From positions 90,807-154,806 of the forward strand of contig JBBQGM010000001.1 of the NCBI GenBank assembly GCA_038322995.1: 64,000 bases of DNA. The letters are read 5' to 3'. Within the stretch, counting starts at the first letter, position 1, and every line of letters starts with the position of its first letter. This document shows, piece by piece, positions 1 to 8,625 of the stretch. Origin of the DNA: QHXQ01 sp038322995. GTDB taxonomy: Bacteria; Acidobacteriota; Blastocatellia; Pyrinomonadales; Pyrinomonadaceae. Under the pieces are notes generated by a model, which made no database searches, was not told where the DNA came from, and was given only the letters and a program-made list of their open reading frames with translations. A program made the translations under genes and the position numbers.

Positions 1-479
1 CGGAGCAGACTGCGCACCTGCTGTGTGCCGGCAGGCGAGAGATGGAAATCGTCAACGAAGAAGAAGCAATTGCGCCCGCGATCAAGCGGCTGGACTGCTG
101 CGGCCGTAGCCGTTAAGTCGCCCGTGCGCCCGCGCGCCAGGGCCAATTGCGCTTCCTCGTCGCCGCTGCCGGTCGTGATGCGCTCAAAGAAGGCAAAGGG
201 GAATTGTCGCCCGTCAACGTCGAGCACGAAATCCGCGCGCGTGAGATTATCGACGAAGCGCCCGGCCCGATCCAACACGACTACATCCGCCTGCACCAGA
301 TCAGCATTGATGCGCACCACGTCATCCGTTTGCGGATTAGCGACTGGCGGTGGCGGCGGTTCTTGCGCATACGCGCCCACGAACAGCAGACACAGCCAAG
401 CGAGTGTGACGCCGGCCCGCTGGCGGCCGTTGGCGCGCACGCGAGGCGGGCTGAAACTGTTGCGGGCGGCGCGGAGCAT
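1..479 (-). CDS. VWFA-related acidobacterial-type secreted protein (N-terminal part)
   Basis: The reading frame is open from an ATG at 479 down to base 1 and continues outside the window, so the C-terminus is missing. An in-frame TGA lies three codons upstream of the ATG. The start is followed by a basic stretch and a hydrophobic core ending near AYAQ, which fits a signal peptide, then a Pro-rich linker. The mature part reads VVRINADLVQADVVVLD, then FVDNLTRADFVLDVDG, then FFFVDDFHLS. This is the usual start of VWFA-related proteins of Acidobacteria, where the DD of FVDDFH begins the von Willebrand A-type fold. The protein is probably exported and of unknown role. It lies 69 bases downstream of the M14 peptidase gene on the same strand and may be co-transcribed with it. 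Confidence 0.75.
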   Translation of the reverse strand, partial: MLRAARNSFSPPRVRANGRQRAGVTLAWLCLLFVGAYAQEPPPPPVANPQTDDVVRINADLVQADVVVLDRAGRFVDNLTRADFVLDVDGRQFPFAFFERITTGSGDEEAQLALARGRTGDLTATAAAVQPLDRGRNCFFFVDDFHLSPAGTQQVRSLL

Positions 480-547
480 AACTCTTCACTAAACAGCGAG
501 CGACATCTTGCCACGGCCCACAGCGGGCGGGCGATTTGCGTTTGAGT

Positions 548-2962
548 TCAATGCGTTGCTCGCTTGAGCGCGTTGAACAGCAGCGGATAGGTGGCCAACG
601 ATTGCCCGCGATACTGCGGGCGAAAGCCGAACAGGTAGATGCGGCCCTTACCCAATTCGACTTCGACGAGCGCGGCCTTGCCCCAGAGTTTCCGCCCGCC
701 GAGCAGCCAGCCGGACAGCAGCGGGTCGTGATCAATAGGGTAGCGCGCGATGATGTGGACGCGCGTCATGTCTCTGGCATCAACCTCGAACACGGGCGAG
801 TTCTCGACCCACGCGACGGATTCGCGCGGCATGCCGGCCGCAATTGGGTGCGTCGTGTCGATCTCCGTGCGCAGGATCGAGCCGGGCGCGTAGTATTCGG
901 TCTGCTTCAACCCCTCGGTGATGTCGCGCACCGGCAGCTTGAACGCTTCGATGGCGAAGTCCGACGCATCGTTCAATGCCACGAGCGTCCCGCCCGCTTC
1001 GACGAACTCGCGCAAAGCCTGCACGCCCGCCGCGCCCAAGCCGCCCGTCAACTCCGGCGGCATCGTGCCCGCGCGATAACCATTCAAGATCGTGCGCGGC
1101 GCTTGATCGGGAATGATGATCGCGTCGTACTTCGCGCGCAAATTGCCCGCGCGTGCCTCATTATCTCCTAACGAAGAATAGATTGGTCGCCGGTAATAAT
1201 GATCAAACATCCACCGGGTCCATCCTTCGTCAAGTGATGGCACATTTGATTTATATAGTCCAACGCGCGCTGGTTGTTCTGAATCGTAGATGTAGTCGGC
1301 ATTAGGCGAAGGTGAGGGCGCGCGGAAAGTAAATGGCTTCCGCACGGCTTGTACTGGAACTCCCATGAGTAGTGAGAGTGTATGAGCCGTAACGTCGTAG
1401 GGAGGAATCGGTTGACCAGAAGAGTCCCGCAAGTCTGGATAGTGTTGTTCCTCTAGCAACGCTTTGGCGAAGCCTCCGTAAGGCTGAGCCATCGGCACAA
1501 CGACAGTCCAATCAGGATAGGAAAGCTCCTTAGTGTTTAGTCGCTTTGCGAAATGATATTCGACGCAAGCCCGACGTAAAATCTGTAATAGCGGACTCGT
1601 TGGAAATCCAGTATGAAGAATAAGCAGTGCGAATAGCTCGCCTGGCTTGCGCGGGCGCACGGCGTCTTTGCCGATGGCGTAGAAGCGTTGCAGCCATTCG
1701 GTGCGATGGTCGGCGGCGTGGCGCAGGAGGGCGAAGGCGGCCGTCTGCATGTAGTTGGTGATGTCGCGCAGATGCCATGCGCCGCCGGGCCACAGGGGGC
1801 CGAAGTTGGCGGACTCATGCTGCGGGTCGTAGCCCTCGCGCGAGCGCAACTCCGAAAATTTCAGCGTGATCGGCGTGGCCAGATGCGCCGACGCGGTCTC
1901 TTGCAGGATGCGGACGCCGCCGTGATAGTGCGAGTAGGCGCGGGCGGGCGTCCATGCGTCGTAGGTCGAATCGGTGGTGATGCCTTTGAAGCCTTTGGCG
2001 CGCAGGTCGGCCGCCATGTAGTTGCCGAGTTCGGTGTAGCCCGCGACGATCTGCGGCGGCACGTTCGGCTCGACGGGTTTCATGTAGGGCGGCAGAAACA
2101 GGCGCGAGCCGGCTTCGCCCTGCTGGTGTATATCGTGGACGATCTGCGGATGCCAGACGTTGTGGATTTTATCAACGGTCAACTGCGTCTCGACCTGCGT
2201 GAAGGCGTACCAGTCGCGGTTGTTATCGTGCCCCGTATACTTGTGATAAAGCTCCGGCGGACTCGTGCCCTCGTAAGGCGTGCCGAGCGTCTTGTCGTAC
2301 CAATCCTTCACGATGTCCACGCCGTCCGGATTCAAAGACGGCACGAGCAGCACGATGCAGTTTTGCAGGATGCTTTGAATCTCCGGCTCATCCGACGATG
2401 CGAGCCGATGCGCGATCAACATGCTCGCCAGATTGCTGCCGACCTCCGTCGAGTGTATACCGCACGTGATCAGCACGATGGTCTTGCCGTTGCTGATCAA
2501 CCCTTCAGCCGTCACCTCGGCGCGTGCGCCGCGCCCGAGCGTGCGCGGGTCGGCGAGCCTTCGCTGAATGTCTTTGTACACTTCGAGCCGCGCCAGATTC
2601 TCCGGCGCGCTGATCGTCGCCAAGACAAACGGTCGCCCCAGAGTCGTCTTGCCCAACTCTTCAAACTGCACGCGCTCGCTCGCCGCGTCCAACTTGCGGA
2701 AGTAGTCCAACATCTGCGCCCAACTCGCCAGCTTGCGATCATCGCCGGGCGTGAAGCCAAGCACCTCCGCCGGTGTGGGCACGGCCGTTGTGAACGAGGG
2801 CGTATCGGGTGGGTCTAGTGCGAGCGGTTGTTTGCGCCCCTGCGCAGAAGTTGCAGGGTTAAGACGGCGTGCGGGCGGGCGGCGCGTCTGCGCGGGCACG
2901 AGCGACACGGTGAGTAGCGCGAGACAGAGCGCAAGGGCAGCGAAGCGTGTGCGTATAGGCAT
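548..2962 (-). CDS. M14-family zinc carboxypeptidase, secreted
   Basis: About 804 residues. I chose the ATG at 2962 because GGAG lies 7 bases upstream and a signal peptide (MPIRTRF then a Leu/Ala-rich core ending VPAQ) follows at once; an in-frame ATG at 3019 would add 19 residues in front. The zinc-binding HxxE of M14 peptidases is visible as GIHSTEVGSN near residue 170, with IVHDIHQQGEAGS near residue 275 supplying the third ligand region. The last third has a glutamine-amidotransferase-like look (FVEAGGTLVALNDASDFAI), as in several large bacterial M14 proteins. It probably trims peptides outside the cytoplasm. The stretch at about 1160-1625 is clearly more AT-rich than its flanks, yet the frame stays open. 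Confidence 0.85.
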   Translation of the reverse strand: MPIRTRFAALALCLALLTVSLVPAQTRRPPARRLNPATSAQGRKQPLALDPPDTPSFTTAVPTPAEVLGFTPGDDRKLASWAQMLDYFRKLDAASERVQFEELGKTTLGRPFVLATISAPENLARLEVYKDIQRRLADPRTLGRGARAEVTAEGLISNGKTIVLITCGIHSTEVGSNLASMLIAHRLASSDEPEIQSILQNCIVLLVPSLNPDGVDIVKDWYDKTLGTPYEGTSPPELYHKYTGHDNNRDWYAFTQVETQLTVDKIHNVWHPQIVHDIHQQGEAGSRLFLPPYMKPVEPNVPPQIVAGYTELGNYMAADLRAKGFKGITTDSTYDAWTPARAYSHYHGGVRILQETASAHLATPITLKFSELRSREGYDPQHESANFGPLWPGGAWHLRDITNYMQTAAFALLRHAADHRTEWLQRFYAIGKDAVRPRKPGELFALLILHTGFPTSPLLQILRRACVEYHFAKRLNTKELSYPDWTVVVPMAQPYGGFAKALLEEQHYPDLRDSSGQPIPPYDVTAHTLSLLMGVPVQAVRKPFTFRAPSPSPNADYIYDSEQPARVGLYKSNVPSLDEGWTRWMFDHYYRRPIYSSLGDNEARAGNLRAKYDAIIIPDQAPRTILNGYRAGTMPPELTGGLGAAGVQALREFVEAGGTLVALNDASDFAIEAFKLPVRDITEGLKQTEYYAPGSILRTEIDTTHPIAAGMPRESVAWVENSPVFEVDARDMTRVHIIARYPIDHDPLLSGWLLGGRKLWGKAALVEVELGKGRIYLFGFRPQYRGQSLATYPLLFNALKRATH

Positions 2963-3068
2963 CGAAACTCCAACGGATTGAATGTGACGGGCTAGCTTAA
3001 ATCGCGCGCAGTTTAGCATAACGAGCGGTCGGTGACGCGGCTTTCATCCTTGCCCTCGCGCGCGGTGC

Positions 3069-3104
3069 GGGGTAAAGTAGCGCGCGAAATCCCCGCTACT
3101 CCCC
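3069..3104 (+). promoter_or_regulatory. Hairpin in the leader of the OPT transporter gene
   Basis: GGGG (3069-3072) and AGTAGCG (3076-3082) pair with CGCTACT (3094-3100) and CCCC (3101-3104), leaving a three-base bulge and an 11-base loop. It lies 37 bases before the transporter start and 22 bases before its GGAGGG ribosome site. No T-run follows, so it is not a plain terminator; a role in mRNA stability or control is inference. Confidence 0.35.
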
Positions 3105-3141
3105 AACAATTTGCAACGCTCGCATCGGAGGGCAATGACCC

Positions 3142-5721
3142 ATGGCAACTGAGACTGTTGATGTCGCCGAGACTAACGAGTACCCGGATATTGTCGGCGC
3201 GAAACCATCGAATGCATATCTCGCCGCGTTCCGCCCGTATCTGCCGGACAGCGCGCGTTTGCCGGAGTTGACGCCGCTGCCGCTCATCGTCGGCACGCTC
3301 TTGGGCATCGTCTTCGGCGCGTCGTCGCTCTATCTCGTGCTCAAGGTCGGCTTGACCGTGAGCGCGTCGATTCCCGTCGCCGTTATCTCGATCACGCTCT
3401 TCCGGCTGCTCTCGAAACTGGGGCTGCGGAATGCGACGATTTTGGAGAACAACATCGTCCAGACGGCCGGCTCGGCCGGCGAGTCCATTGCCTTCGGCGT
3501 CGGCGTGACCATGCCCGCGATCATGATCTTGGGCTTTGATCTGGAGTTCACGCGCGTGATGCTGGTGGCGGTGTTAGGCGGTCTGCTCGGCATCCTGATG
3601 ATGATTCCGCTCAGGCGGGCACTGATCGTGCAGCAACACGGGCTGTTGAAGTACCCGGAGGGGACGGCGTGCGCGGAAGTATTGAAGGTGGGCGCGGACG
3701 ACGTGTCGCGGGCGGCGCACGAGCAGTCGCTGAGTGTGGACGAGCGCGCGGCCGTCGTGGACACGGGCGAACAGATGGGGGCGAAGACGATCTTCGCCGG
3801 CTTCGGCATCGGGTTTCTGTACCAAGTGGCGATGGACGCGCTGAAGGGTTGGAAGACCGTGCCGGAAAAAGTGTTTGGCGCGCCCTTCAAGGCAGGCTCA
3901 ATAGCGGCGGAGATTTCGCCCGCGCTCTTGGGCGTCGGCTACATCATCGGGCCGCGCATCGCTTCGATCATGGCGGGCGGCGGCGTGCTCGCATACCTCG
4001 TGCTGATCCCGATGATCAAATTCTTCGGCGAAGGCATGACGGGGGCGCTGTCGCCGGGCACCATACCGATCAGCGAGATGAGTCCGGGGCAAATTCGCGG
4101 CGCTTACGTGCTCTACATCGGCGCGGGCGCGGTGGCGGCGGGCGGCATCATCAGTCTGTTTCGTAGCTTGCCGACCATCTGGCACGGCTTGAAAGAAGGG
4201 CTGAAAGATTTACGTGGCGGACAGGCGGCGACCGACAGTCGCGCGTTGCGCACGGATCAAGACCTGTCGATGAAGTTCGTGCTGGCCGGCATCATCGTGC
4301 TGGTGGCGATGATCATGCTGGCCCCGCAACTGGGGCTGCAAGGGAATCTGCTTGGCGCGTTGATGATCATCGCATTCGGCTTTCTGTTCGTGACGGTCTC
4401 GTCGCGGCTGACCGGCGAGATCGGTTCGTCGTCGAACCCGATCTCCGGCATGACGGTCGCCACGTTATTGCTGACCTGTCTGATCTTTTTGCTCATCGGC
4501 TGGACAGGCCCGCCCCGATACGTCACGGCGTTGTCCATCGGGGCCATCGTCTGCATCGCCTCCTCGAACGGCGGCACTACATCGCAGGATTTGAAGACCG
4601 GCTTTCTCATTGGCGCGACGCCCCGTTATCAACAGATCGCCATTCTCATCGGCGCGCTGGCCTCGGCCCTTGTGCTCGGGCCGATTCTACTGAGCCTGAA
4701 CGACTCGTCCACTGTCTATGTGCCGCGCACGATGTTCGTGCCGGTGACGAAGAGCGTGGGGCAGTTCAATGCGGGCGTCGTCCCGAACCTGCCGGCCTAC
4801 AACGAACAGGACAAGCCGACGGTGGCGGGCAACTATCGCGTGTTGAAGAATGATCCGGCCAGCCCGCAGCACGTCAACGGATTGGACGCGGGCGAGTATC
4901 TCGTCAACGACGCGGGGCAACTAGCGTATAAAGTCGAGCGCAGTTTCCCGGCCGACTTCCGCACCGATCCGGCGCAGTTGACCAAGACCGAGCAACTGAA
5001 AGGGCCGCAGGGCACGACCGACACTAATACCTATCGCGTCTGGCATAAGACAGACACGCAAGGCGCGCCGGCCGGTAAATATCTCGTTAATGATCAGGGG
5101 CAAGTCGTGTACTTCGTCGATCCCGGCATCAACGGGACGCACAAGATCAGACCCGACGGCACCGAGGTCGAGACGAAGTATGACGCGCCGAAGGCGACCT
5201 TGATGTCCTACATCATCAAGGGCATTCTCAACCGCCAGTTGCCGTGGGGCCTTGTGCTGCTCGGCGTGATGATCTCGATTGTGCTGGAGATGGCCGGCAT
5301 CCCGTCGCTCGCGTTCGCGGTCGGCGTTTATCTGCCGCTCTCTTCGTCCAGCCCGATCTTCGTCGGCGGGCTGATTCGCTGGCTGGTGGACAAGAACCTG
5401 CGCCGCAAACTAGCGCATCGCAATTTATCGGAAGATGAGTTGGTCGCGGAGGGCGATAAGAGTCCGGGCGTGCTGATGGCTTCCGGGTACATCGCGGGCG
5501 GCGCGCTGGCTGCCATCGTGATCGCCATTCTGCAAGGCGTGCCTTCGCAAGGCCTGAGCGCCTTCAACGCGAAGGTCAGCGAAATGGCGGATAGCAATCC
5601 GCTCTTCAACGGCGCGAATGCCGACTTGCTTTCCATGCTGCCGTTCCTCGTCTTGGCCGTTCTACTCTATCTCGTCGGGCGCGAGGCTTTGCTCGCGGGG
5701 CGACGGGCCAGTGAACGGTAA
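3142..5721 (+). CDS. OPT-family oligopeptide transporter
   Basis: 859 residues with a GGAGGG ribosome site 10 bases before the ATG. The protein has many hydrophobic helices from about residue 50 on, and the family hallmarks YLVLKVGLTVSASIPVAVIS and YPEGTACAEVLKVG near the N-terminus. It is predicted to be an inner-membrane importer of oligopeptides (or metal-chelate peptides), driven by protons. A hydrophilic insert at about residues 530-690 contains two related segments, GEYLVNDAGQLAYKVE and GKYLVNDQGQVVYFVD, 61 residues apart; such an insert is not part of the core fold. The gene is transcribed alone and ends at a strong hairpin shared with the convergent gene. Confidence 0.88.
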   Translation: MATETVDVAETNEYPDIVGAKPSNAYLAAFRPYLPDSARLPELTPLPLIVGTLLGIVFGASSLYLVLKVGLTVSASIPVAVISITLFRLLSKLGLRNATILENNIVQTAGSAGESIAFGVGVTMPAIMILGFDLEFTRVMLVAVLGGLLGILMMIPLRRALIVQQHGLLKYPEGTACAEVLKVGADDVSRAAHEQSLSVDERAAVVDTGEQMGAKTIFAGFGIGFLYQVAMDALKGWKTVPEKVFGAPFKAGSIAAEISPALLGVGYIIGPRIASIMAGGGVLAYLVLIPMIKFFGEGMTGALSPGTIPISEMSPGQIRGAYVLYIGAGAVAAGGIISLFRSLPTIWHGLKEGLKDLRGGQAATDSRALRTDQDLSMKFVLAGIIVLVAMIMLAPQLGLQGNLLGALMIIAFGFLFVTVSSRLTGEIGSSSNPISGMTVATLLLTCLIFLLIGWTGPPRYVTALSIGAIVCIASSNGGTTSQDLKTGFLIGATPRYQQIAILIGALASALVLGPILLSLNDSSTVYVPRTMFVPVTKSVGQFNAGVVPNLPAYNEQDKPTVAGNYRVLKNDPASPQHVNGLDAGEYLVNDAGQLAYKVERSFPADFRTDPAQLTKTEQLKGPQGTTDTNTYRVWHKTDTQGAPAGKYLVNDQGQVVYFVDPGINGTHKIRPDGTEVETKYDAPKATLMSYIIKGILNRQLPWGLVLLGVMISIVLEMAGIPSLAFAVGVYLPLSSSSPIFVGGLIRWLVDKNLRRKLAHRNLSEDELVAEGDKSPGVLMASGYIAGGALAAIVIAILQGVPSQGLSAFNAKVSEMADSNPLFNGANADLLSMLPFLVLAVLLYLVGREALLAGRRASER

Positions 5722-5754
5722 AGTTGAGGTTTAATGGTGCGGGTAAAGCAACGC

Positions 5755-5791
5755 AAAGGGCACAGAGACGTAATTTATCTCTGTGCCCTTT
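5755..5791. terminator. Bidirectional intrinsic terminator
   Basis: A perfect 14-bp stem (AAAGGGCACAGAGA at 5755-5768 with its complement at 5778-5791) and a 9-base loop lie between two convergent genes. The A-run before and the T-run after the stem suit termination in both directions. Confidence 0.8.
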
Positions 5792-5832
5792 GTGGTTGAA
5801 GCGGGCGCATTAAGCGCAAACGCGAACGCGGC

Positions 5833-8529
5833 CTAATTCGCGGGCGGCGTGGCGGCATCGGCCGTCCGGCCGCCAATGTCGGCGGCGCGCAGCACGCCGG
5901 ACTGGTCGATGTAGAAGGAGCGGCGGCCTGACTTGCGATAATCAACCGGCGTCGCGGTCGCCGCGAACTTGTCGCCGGAGCCGTTGAGTTTTATGTCGTA
6001 GCCTTCCGCCTGTGGGTTAAATTCCGGCGCGTCTTCAACATTGTCCTCGCCATCCTGGGCATGGTCTGCCTTCGCCGCGCGTTTTAGGTCTTCGAGCGAG
6101 CCGTATTTGCCGTGTGCTTCTTTGTAACTCTCCTCCTGCGTGGCGATGCTTTGCAGCGCCCACTGCGCCTGTCCCTCGCGCCCGCGCATAGGCCCCAACT
6201 GTCGGCTGATGAGCGAGTCGGCCGACATGAGCGTCAGCAAGTCCTTCGGCACGTGCAACTCGTGCAGCAGTCCCTTGTCCTCTCTCGTCACGTCGTAGGT
6301 GATCGCGCCGGGCGTGGCATTGAGCCGGAGCAGCACCTCGCGCACGGCTGCGTCGTCGATGTCTTCGAGCGCGTTCTTAGGGTCTTCAAATGTCTGCTGC
6401 AACAACGCGCTCGACACGTAAACCTGCCCGAGCACTTGCCGCTGCTGCCAGCGCGCCGCGTTGCGATAAGCATCGGTTGTGGCCAGCGTCGTGTGGTTGT
6501 TGTAAGCCTCAGTGACTTGCTGCATCGTGGCCGCGTCGGGCGCGATGACGAGGTACCGATCAATGAGCGCGACCGCGCCTTGCGCGAACGTCAATAACTC
6601 CACCGCGCCGCGTTTCTCGAACAACTGTTGCTCGCTCACGCCGTTCAACCCCACCGATGCGAGCGCACGCGGTAAGAGCGCCTTGAACGCCTGCTTGTCA
6701 TTAAGTGCGATGATGAAGATTGGCCCATGCGCTTTCTGCTCGCCCGCTGATCGGATGCTCCCGCCACGTCGCACGCCGAGCCACTGCGCCGGCGCGGCCA
6801 CGGCGATCTCATTGCCAAGCGCGGCGATCAGATCGTCCTTGATGCGGAAGCCGCTATGCTTCTCGAACGTGCCGATCTGTGACCCGAATGAATCATTCGC
6901 GCCCTTTTGTTGGCCCCCGGCGGACGCGGCAAAGTCGAGCAGCTTGAGCATCGACGAGACGTAGTCGTACATCTGCGGCAGATCGAGCGAGGCGCTGACG
7001 AATACGTCCGTGTCCGCCGGCACGACGTTGGCGGCTTCGGGCGCGATGGCCGGGCCCGACAACAGCAACGGCACGAAGGGCAGCGGGCGTTGCGGCCCGT
7101 CGGCCGATTCGTTGACGAGCAGAGCGCGCACCACGATCTCATCATCCTCGAACCCGGCCGCGACGGCGATAGACTCGGGCCATTGGCTGCTGTTGCTCGC
7201 CGGCCCGCCGCCGAACAACAGCGACGGTACGACCGAGAGCAACTGCTCCGCCGCGTGTTGTTGCTGCGCCTGTGCTTCCTCTTCCGGGGTCAATTTGCGC
7301 GGTGGCTCGGCCTCTGTTTTTTCCTCTGAGATAGGCGTGGGCGGGGGCGGCTCGTTCGGCATTAACACCGGATCAGCTTGGATGGACTCGGTGCCGGGCA
7401 GCGAGTTAATGTTGGCTGACGTGCTAACCGGGTCGGCATTATTCCGCGCGATATTTGTGTTCGCATTGCTGTTTGGGTTTGGCTCAACACGAGCACTGAG
7501 GCGCGCGGACGAGTTTGCGTTCATGCTCGCGCCCGGTACGCCGGGGGCAACTTCGCCTGCGCCGATCTGCGTCTGCGCCCGCTGCATCTCCGCGTTCTGC
7601 CGCGCCGCTTCGCGCTCGTACTTCGCGCGTTGCTCGACCGCGTTGCGCTCGATGCGCTTTGTGTTGACGTAGACGAACAACGCTTCGCGCGTGAAGTGTG
7701 CGCGCGCCGTCTGGAAACCCGGCTCATCAGCGAGCAATGACGCGGTGGCCGGATGCAAGGCGGCGAGCGGAAACGGCTTCTCCGTTAACACGATGAGCGT
7801 GCCCGTGCGCTCAAGATAAAATGGCGCGGCGGGCGGCGCAGACGGCATGTCAGACGCACCTGCTTTGTTGCCCCGGCCTACCTTTGCGCGCCGCTCCACC
7901 CGGCGCACGCTGGCGCGCGCCGGTGGAGTGGTGTCGGTCGAACCGGGGTCGCCGCCGAGCGGCGCGGTCGGCTCCGTCGGCGTGGGCGTCGTAATCGAAC
8001 TTGAGCCGCCCGCGCCGCTCTGCGCGCCGGTGGCCGCCGTAATCGCTGCCGCGTGCGCCAGCAAAAACTTGCGCAATGCCGTCTCGAACTTCTGCGCCTC
8101 TTCGGGGGACGACAACTCGACGGCGCTCAGCGCATCGGGCAACTGCGGGCGCATCGGCATGGCGGCGAACATGACACGCGCCGTGAGCAATTCGTCCGCG
8201 TGCCGGCTCATGAAGTTGAACAGGTCAAGCGCTTCGGGCGGCGCACCGCCTGGCAAACGCAAGGGCGCGAGCAACTCCTGCACCTCTTTCGAGTTGACGT
8301 ACTGGCCAAGGCCGCGCACCTCGCCATAGACCGCGTAAGCGTCGGCGGCGAGCAACGTGTCGAACGTGACAGATGGCTCCTGCTTTGGTGGTGCGGCCGG
8401 TGCAGCGGGCGGCCCGGTCTGTGGCGCAACTGTCCTTGTGGTCGGTTGTTGCGCGAAGCACGGCGCGGTGAATGAGAGCGTGAGCAACAGCGCCACCACT
8501 GCGCGCCACTTTCCGGTGCATGCTTTCAT
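5833..8529 (-). CDS. Large secreted protein with pilin-like C-terminal segment, function unknown
   Basis: About 898 residues. The ATG at 8529 has AAGGA 10 bases upstream and begins a signal peptide ending near CFAQQ; a GTG at 8550 is an alternative. The middle contains a low-complexity Asn/Ser stretch (about residues 330-370) and a Pro/Glu/Gln segment. The region FVSASLDLPQMYDYVSSML and the segment around ALGNEIAVAAP look like the repeated domains of DUF3352-type secreted proteins, but I cannot confirm this by eye. The last ~90 residues (SYKEAHGKYGSLEDL, then SGDKFAATATPVDY and RSFYIDQSGVLRAAD) resemble the globular tail of acidobacterial pseudopilin-like proteins. No pilin N-terminal helix is present. 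It stands alone between a terminator and pcrA. Confidence 0.7.
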   Translation of the reverse strand: MKACTGKWRAVVALLLTLSFTAPCFAQQPTTRTVAPQTGPPAAPAAPPKQEPSVTFDTLLAADAYAVYGEVRGLGQYVNSKEVQELLAPLRLPGGAPPEALDLFNFMSRHADELLTARVMFAAMPMRPQLPDALSAVELSSPEEAQKFETALRKFLLAHAAAITAATGAQSGAGGSSSITTPTPTEPTAPLGGDPGSTDTTPPARASVRRVERRAKVGRGNKAGASDMPSAPPAAPFYLERTGTLIVLTEKPFPLAALHPATASLLADEPGFQTARAHFTREALFVYVNTKRIERNAVEQRAKYEREAARQNAEMQRAQTQIGAGEVAPGVPGASMNANSSARLSARVEPNPNSNANTNIARNNADPVSTSANINSLPGTESIQADPVLMPNEPPPPTPISEEKTEAEPPRKLTPEEEAQAQQQHAAEQLLSVVPSLLFGGGPASNSSQWPESIAVAAGFEDDEIVVRALLVNESADGPQRPLPFVPLLLSGPAIAPEAANVVPADTDVFVSASLDLPQMYDYVSSMLKLLDFAASAGGQQKGANDSFGSQIGTFEKHSGFRIKDDLIAALGNEIAVAAPAQWLGVRRGGSIRSAGEQKAHGPIFIIALNDKQAFKALLPRALASVGLNGVSEQQLFEKRGAVELLTFAQGAVALIDRYLVIAPDAATMQQVTEAYNNHTTLATTDAYRNAARWQQRQVLGQVYVSSALLQQTFEDPKNALEDIDDAAVREVLLRLNATPGAITYDVTREDKGLLHELHVPKDLLTLMSADSLISRQLGPMRGREGQAQWALQSIATQEESYKEAHGKYGSLEDLKRAAKADHAQDGEDNVEDAPEFNPQAEGYDIKLNGSGDKFAATATPVDYRKSGRRSFYIDQSGVLRAADIGGRTADAATPPAN

Positions 8530-8625
8530 ACGGGGAAGTTCCTTCAACACTTGCTGGTCGCAGACAAGAACGCGGCCGGCGGGCCCGGCTTGCGTGTTTG
8601 ATTATGACAGGTTCACAAATGAAAG

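Noticed and set aside
1688..2818. 376-codon plus-strand frame
   Set aside because: Antisense to the M14 peptidase; Arg/Val/Gly-rich with no recognisable family.
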